Positions 60,892-64,000 of a stretch of 64,000 bases of DNA are shown piece after piece; the stretch's first letter is position 1; the number at the start of each line of letters is the position of its first letter. Origin of the DNA: Bacteroidales bacterium (GTDB taxonomy: Bacteria > Bacteroidota > Bacteroidia > Bacteroidales > UBA932); the NCBI GenBank assembly GCA_017555965.1, contig JAFZFH010000161.1, positions 1 to 64,000 on the forward strand. The letters are read 5' to 3'. The notes under the pieces are model-generated. The model was not told the DNA's origin. It saw nothing but the letters and a program-made list of their open reading frames with translations, and did no database searches. The position numbers and the translations under genes are program-made.

Positions 60892-60899
60892 CAAAGATA
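60892..60899 (-). promoter_or_regulatory. -7 box TATCTTTG for metH operon
   Basis: Full match on the minus strand. The start codon at 60885 is only six bases downstream of the box, so the transcript may have almost no leader. No cobalamin or SAM riboswitch is visible between here and 61005. Confidence 0.6.
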
Positions 60900-61005
60900 C
60901 TCATAATTATCCAATTATAGAAGCATGTTTTTCTAACATGTTGATAGATGGCATAATACATGACATACGTGCTCCCTATGGGGCGCGTACTATTGGTAAA
61001 GGTTT

Positions 61006-61040
61006 GAAAGCCAGTGCATTACTGTAATGCACTGGCTTTC
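61006..61040. terminator. Perfect 16-bp hairpin after the decarboxylase operon
   Basis: The stem (61006-61021 and 61025-61040, core GCCAGTGCATTA) is perfect with a 3-base loop. It lies 25 bases after oadB, and its own TTTC arm gives a weak T tract in each direction. It is the likely terminator of the operon. Confidence 0.75.
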
Positions 61041-61065
61041 GGTTTATACTGTATTATGTTTTCGA

Positions 61066-62208
61066 CTATCCGAGGAAACTGAGGAGGATACCTGCTGCAA
61101 CAGCAGATCCGATCACACCGGCTACATTCGGTGCCATTGCATGCATCAGAAGGTGGTTGTTCTTGTCGAATTCTCGACCTACGTTCTGAGAAACTCTGGC
61201 TGAATCCGGAACTGCAGATACACCGGCATTTCCTATGAGCGGATTGATCTTGTTTTCTTCCTTGCAGAAAAGATTCATGAACTTTACGAACAATACTCCA
61301 CAAGTGGTGGCAACTACAAATGAGAAAAGGCCAAGAGCGAAAATCTTTACAGAGTTTCCGGTAAGGAACACATTCGCCTGTGTCGAGCATCCAACAGTAA
61401 CTCCGATAAGGATTGTGACCACATCGATGAGCGGTCCGCGTGCTGTCTCAGCAAGTCTCTTTGTGACGCCGCTTTCCTTCAGGAGGTTACCGAAGAAGAG
61501 CATACCGAGAAGCGGCATACCGGATGGTACGATGAATGCCGTAAGTATGAAACCTACGATAGGGAAGATGATCTTCTCCTTCTGGCTCACAGGTCTTGGG
61601 GCCTTCATGCGGATACGACGTTCCTTGTCTGTGGTGAGCAGCAGCATGATAGGACGCTGGATCACAGGTACGAGTGCCATGTATGAATATGCGGAAACCG
61701 CGATGGCTCCCATGAGGTGTGGAGCAAGCTGTGAAGAAAGGAAGATCGCTGTAGGACCGTCCGCTCCACCGATGATGCCGATCGCTCCGGACTCTGCAGG
61801 GGTGAATCCCAGATGCATCGCAGCAACATATGCTCCGAAAATACCTATCTGTGCTGCCGCTCCGATGAGCATGAGTCTTGGTTGGGATATCAGCGCGGAG
61901 AAGTCTGTCATGGCACCGATGCCGAGGAAGATCAGCGGAGGATACCATCCCTGCTGAACTCCTTGATACAGAATGTTCAACACTGATCCAGGCTCATAAA
62001 TACCGATCTTGAGTCCTTCAATGAACGGAATGTTTCCGATGATCATACCGAAGCCGATAGGTACCAGAAGCAATGGTTCCCAGTCCTTCAGGATTGCAAC
62101 GGTGATGAAGGCAATACCGATAAGGATCATGACAAGGTGCTGCCATGTCATGTTCGCAAATCCGGTATAGCCCCAGAACTGCTGCAGACTTTCAAATATC
62201 GTATTCAT
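61066..62208 (-). CDS. oadB: Sodium-translocating decarboxylase, beta subunit
   Basis: The membrane subunit of a biotin-dependent sodium pump, 380 residues with about nine or ten helices. Hallmarks are GAIGIIGGADGPTAIFLSS with the essential aspartate, SAYSYMALVPVIQRPIM, CSTQANVFLTGNSVKIF and NAGVSAVPDSARV. It decarboxylates carboxybiotin and exports sodium. It is the fourth gene of the operon, one base after the biotin carrier gene. Beta subunits serve oxaloacetate, methylmalonyl-CoA and glutaconyl-CoA decarboxylases alike; the carboxyltransferase at the right edge points to methylmalonyl-CoA type. Confidence 0.95.
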   Translation of the reverse strand: MNTIFESLQQFWGYTGFANMTWQHLVMILIGIAFITVAILKDWEPLLLVPIGFGMIIGNIPFIEGLKIGIYEPGSVLNILYQGVQQGWYPPLIFLGIGAMTDFSALISQPRLMLIGAAAQIGIFGAYVAAMHLGFTPAESGAIGIIGGADGPTAIFLSSQLAPHLMGAIAVSAYSYMALVPVIQRPIMLLLTTDKERRIRMKAPRPVSQKEKIIFPIVGFILTAFIVPSGMPLLGMLFFGNLLKESGVTKRLAETARGPLIDVVTILIGVTVGCSTQANVFLTGNSVKIFALGLFSFVVATTCGVLFVKFMNLFCKEENKINPLIGNAGVSAVPDSARVSQNVGREFDKNNHLLMHAMAPNVAGVIGSAVAAGILLSFLG

Positions 62209-62209
62209 A

Positions 62210-62644
62210 TTATCCGATTGTTACAACTGGTGCACCTTCGAGTACTGAATCTCCCTTTGATACGTTGATTGACGTTACTGTACCGTCATGAGTCGCTTCG
62301 ATAGAGTTCTCCATCTTCATAGCCTCAAGTACGGCCACTTCCTGACCTGCCTTGACCACGTCACCGACATTTACCTTTATTGCGATGATTACTCCAGGAA
62401 GCGGAGATGTCACAGCCTTTCCTGAGCCTGCTGCTGGAGCAAGAGCCGGAGCAGCGGCAGGAGCCGGCGCTGCAGCTGCAGGAACCGGTGCTGAAACAGG
62501 TGCCTGAACAGGCGCTGCAGGAGCTTCTTCGAGTTCAACAGTGTAAGGTGTACCATTGACAGCAACTGATGCTGTCTTGCCTTCCACTGAATTGATTGCA
62601 ACTTCGTAGTTGTTGCCGTTGATCTTGAATTTATATGTCTTCAT
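62210..62644 (-). CDS. Biotin carrier protein of the decarboxylase
   Basis: A 144-residue carrier with an N-terminal part (MKTYKFKINGNNYEVAIN), a flexible Ala/Pro linker and a C-terminal biotinyl domain with the biotinylated K110 in EAMKMEN. It is the gamma-type carrier (MmdC/GcdC-like) that moves the carboxyl group from the carboxyltransferase to the beta subunit. The start is ATG 62644; the longer frame to 62677 has no carrier features. Confidence 0.93.
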   Translation of the reverse strand: MKTYKFKINGNNYEVAINSVEGKTASVAVNGTPYTVELEEAPAAPVQAPVSAPVPAAAAPAPAAAPALAPAAGSGKAVTSPLPGVIIAIKVNVGDVVKAGQEVAVLEAMKMENSIEATHDGTVTSINVSKGDSVLEGAPVVTIG

Positions 62645-62781
62645 ATTTTCAATGTTTATACTTTGATTCTTATCCACTTAACTTATTTCTTCTGTCTAAG
62701 TTGTACAGGATATGAAAATATATATACGTTACCCTTTCCCTAAATCCCCTTCCTCGGGAAGAGGACTTACAATCGCTTCGC
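62645..62781. other. Intergenic gap between biotin carrier and gamma subunit genes
   Basis: This is the only long gap (137 bases) in the operon. It contains a short interrupted inverted repeat (CCTTCC-tcg-GGAAGAGG, about 62748-62764) beside CCCTTTCCCTAAATCCCC, a type of sequence that often recurs in Bacteroidales intergenic DNA. No terminator or promoter is convincing. Confidence 0.35.
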
Positions 62782-63174
62782 TCAAAAAGAAGGTTTGCGT
62801 TTGATTGTGATTATGTAACTTTCCATATCATGGACAGTATCGTTCAGATACTGATGGAGAGCCATTCCGATGGCAGCGTAAACTTCTCCGTTCATTTCCT
62901 GATCCAAAGCCAGGGCTATAGCAGCCGCCTCTTCCGGGGTCGGTCCGCCCGTTGCAGGCTTTGGTGCCGCTTTCTTCTTCGGCATCTTCAGCTTTATTTC
63001 CCCTGAAGAAAGCTTACCGATGAAGGTGTAGGCAAAATACAGGACGATGAGGGCAACAAAGACCACGGATACTGAAACGAGGGTGATGATCGCTCCATGA
63101 GGATCCTTCTCCGCCATTTCAGCGCTCTTGGCAAGTACGCTCTCCGAAACCTGTAATAACATAAAACTGTTCAT
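62782..63174 (-). CDS. oadG: Decarboxylase gamma-type (OadG) small membrane subunit
   Basis: A 130-residue protein with one membrane helix (about residues 29-52), a basic Lys/Pro/Ala linker (KMPKKKAAPKPATGG) and a helical C-terminal part. This is the OadG/MmdD layout, which anchors the soluble carboxyltransferase to the membrane pump. It starts twelve bases after the carboxyltransferase gene. Confidence 0.85.
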   Translation of the reverse strand: MNSFMLLQVSESVLAKSAEMAEKDPHGAIITLVSVSVVFVALIVLYFAYTFIGKLSSGEIKLKMPKKKAAPKPATGGPTPEEAAAIALALDQEMNGEVYAAIGMALHQYLNDTVHDMESYIITIKRKPSF

Positions 63175-63186
63175 AGCGTCAGATTG

Positions 63187-64000
63187 TTATAAAGGCAGAT
63201 TATCGTGCTTCTTCCAAGGGTTCTGCTGCTGCTTGCCTGCAAGCTGCTCGAGAGCGCGGATCACACGGAAACGTGTGTTACGCGGTTCGATGACGTCATC
63301 GATGTATCCGTAGCTTGCTGCGCTGTAAGGATTGCAGAAGAGGTCATTGTATTCATTCTTCTTTTCCTCAGAGACCTTGACCTGATCTGCAGGGTCTGTC
63401 ATTGCCTTGATTTCTTTAGAGTAGAGGATTTCAACTGCTCCCTCAGCACCCATCACTGCGATGTTTGCAGAAGGCCATGCATAGTTGATATCTCCGCGCA
63501 ACTGCTTGCAACTCATTGTGATATGTGCTCCGCCGTATGATTTTCTGAGAGTTACGGTAACCTTTGGAACAGTCGCTTCGCCGTATGCATAAAGGAGCTT
63601 CGCACCGTTTGTGATGATGCCGCCGTACTCCTGCTGGGTTCCACAGAGGAATCCAGGTACGTCAACGAGTGTTACAAGAGGAATGTTGAATGCGTCGCAG
63701 AAACGGACGAAGCGTGCTGCCTTGCGTGATGCGTTGATGTCAAGCACACCTGCGAGAATCTTAGGCTGGTTTGCAACGATACCTACAGAACGTCCGTTCA
63801 TATGTGCGAAGCCGACGATGATGTTCTTCGCCCAGCTCTTATGTACTTCAAGGAATCTTCCGTCATCCACGATGCTTCCGATTACCTGGTACATGTCATA
63901 TGCCTTGTTAGGATTGTCCGGAATTATGTCGTTCAAGGCGTCGTCAACTCGACCTGCAGGGTCTGCAGTTTCGACAAACGGAGCCTCTTCGCGGTTGTTT
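63187..64000 (-). CDS. mmdA: Carboxyltransferase (methylmalonyl-CoA decarboxylase alpha type), partial
   Basis: The C-terminal 270 residues of an acyl-CoA carboxyltransferase; the reading frame is open through the right edge, so the N-terminal half lies outside. Typical segments are HMNGRSVGIVANQPKILAGVLDINASRKAARFVRFCDAFNIPLVTLVDVPGFLCGTQQEYGGIITNGAKLLYAY and SYGGAHITMSCK, then WPSANIAVMGAEGAVEILY. It is the first visible gene of the sodium decarboxylase operon. Methylmalonyl-CoA is the usual substrate with these partners; propionyl-CoA carboxylase chains look alike. Confidence 0.93.
   Translation of the reverse strand, partial: NNREEAPFVETADPAGRVDDALNDIIPDNPNKAYDMYQVIGSIVDDGRFLEVHKSWAKNIIVGFAHMNGRSVGIVANQPKILAGVLDINASRKAARFVRFCDAFNIPLVTLVDVPGFLCGTQQEYGGIITNGAKLLYAYGEATVPKVTVTLRKSYGGAHITMSCKQLRGDINYAWPSANIAVMGAEGAVEILYSKEIKAMTDPADQVKVSEEKKNEYNDLFCNPYSAASYGYIDDVIEPRNTRFRVIRALEQLAGKQQQNPWKKHDNLPL

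Noticed and set aside
60900..61005. Cobalamin or SAM riboswitch upstream of metH
   Set aside because: The gap is only about 100 bases, lacks a B12-box-like or SAM aptamer pattern, and the promoter lies next to the start codon.
61006..61040. Insertion-sequence inverted repeat
   Set aside because: The arms are only three bases apart and lie just after an operon end, so a terminator hairpin explains them better.

Overview
The window is a chromosomal segment from an anaerobic Bacteroidota, most likely a gut-type member of the Bacteroidales. The clues are: many promoter boxes of the Bacteroidota form TAnnTTTG just upstream of start codons; almost no Shine-Dalgarno sequences; an S46 dipeptidyl peptidase with the DPP11 specificity residue; a TonB-receptor-like outer-membrane barrel with a carboxypeptidase-regulatory N-terminus; a GIN-domain (DUF2807) protein; ECF sigma/anti-sigma pairs; a bacterial V-type ATPase operon; and a sodium-pumping decarboxylase. 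No rRNA, tRNA, CRISPR array or intact insertion sequence was seen. The sequence alone does not give genus or species.

Layout. 1-1045 is gene-poor and looks like degraded mobile-element or intergenic DNA, with phased GGGTCA repeats and two structured or transcribed candidates. 1046-2929 holds an orphan small gene and a DUF1016 nuclease followed by nested palindromes. 2929-4736 (-) is lemA with two TPM-domain genes. 4950-6926 (+) encodes a membrane-tethered ECF sigma factor, a small exported protein and an outer-membrane protein. 6944-9025 (-) is a lipoprotein of the glycogen-debranching type. 9111-11359 is nfnAB. 11426-13906 (-) is nagB-pgm. 14107-15891 is kdgK-kdgA with an intergenic palindromic repeat. 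16047-19957 (-) is sbcDC, followed by a candidate small RNA. 20026-21512 is a two-component system. 21517-23323 (-) is sigma/anti-sigma/GIN. 23373-24738 (-) is an SDR plus a LuxR-type regulator. 24792-27133 (-) is a 34-residue membrane peptide and DPP11. 27225-29017 is an esterase and rubrerythrin. 29057-32530 is a putative sugar-acid module. 32532-36856 (-) is a PspC/PadR/PspC/outer-membrane barrel operon. 37036-38892 is a sigma-like protein and a porin. Then come yicC (-) and glnS (+).

41540-46422 (-) is an operon gpsA, DPP-IV-like peptidase, L-serine dehydratase and an unknown gene. ndk follows. 47061-54296 (-) is the V-ATPase operon (E, DUF2764, A, B, D, I, K). 54410-60885 (-) is an operon metH, UbiA prenyltransferase, radical SAM, metF. 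The window ends in a sodium-translocating decarboxylase operon (carboxyltransferase, gamma, biotin carrier, beta), cut by the right edge.

How it fits together. The cell appears to ferment peptides and sugars: DPP11, a DPP-IV-like enzyme, serine dehydratase, nagB, pgm and the KDG/KDPG branch feed central metabolism. NfnAB would balance ferredoxin and nicotinamide pools, and rubrerythrin protects against peroxide. The biotin-dependent decarboxylase and a V-ATPase whose K subunit carries a sodium-site signature suggest a sodium circuit. Observations most worth a second look are the metH-ubiA-radical SAM-metF operon, a palindromic repeat inserted in frame into metH and also present between kdgK and kdgA, the sigma/anti-sigma fusion, and promoter-to-terminator small RNA candidates.
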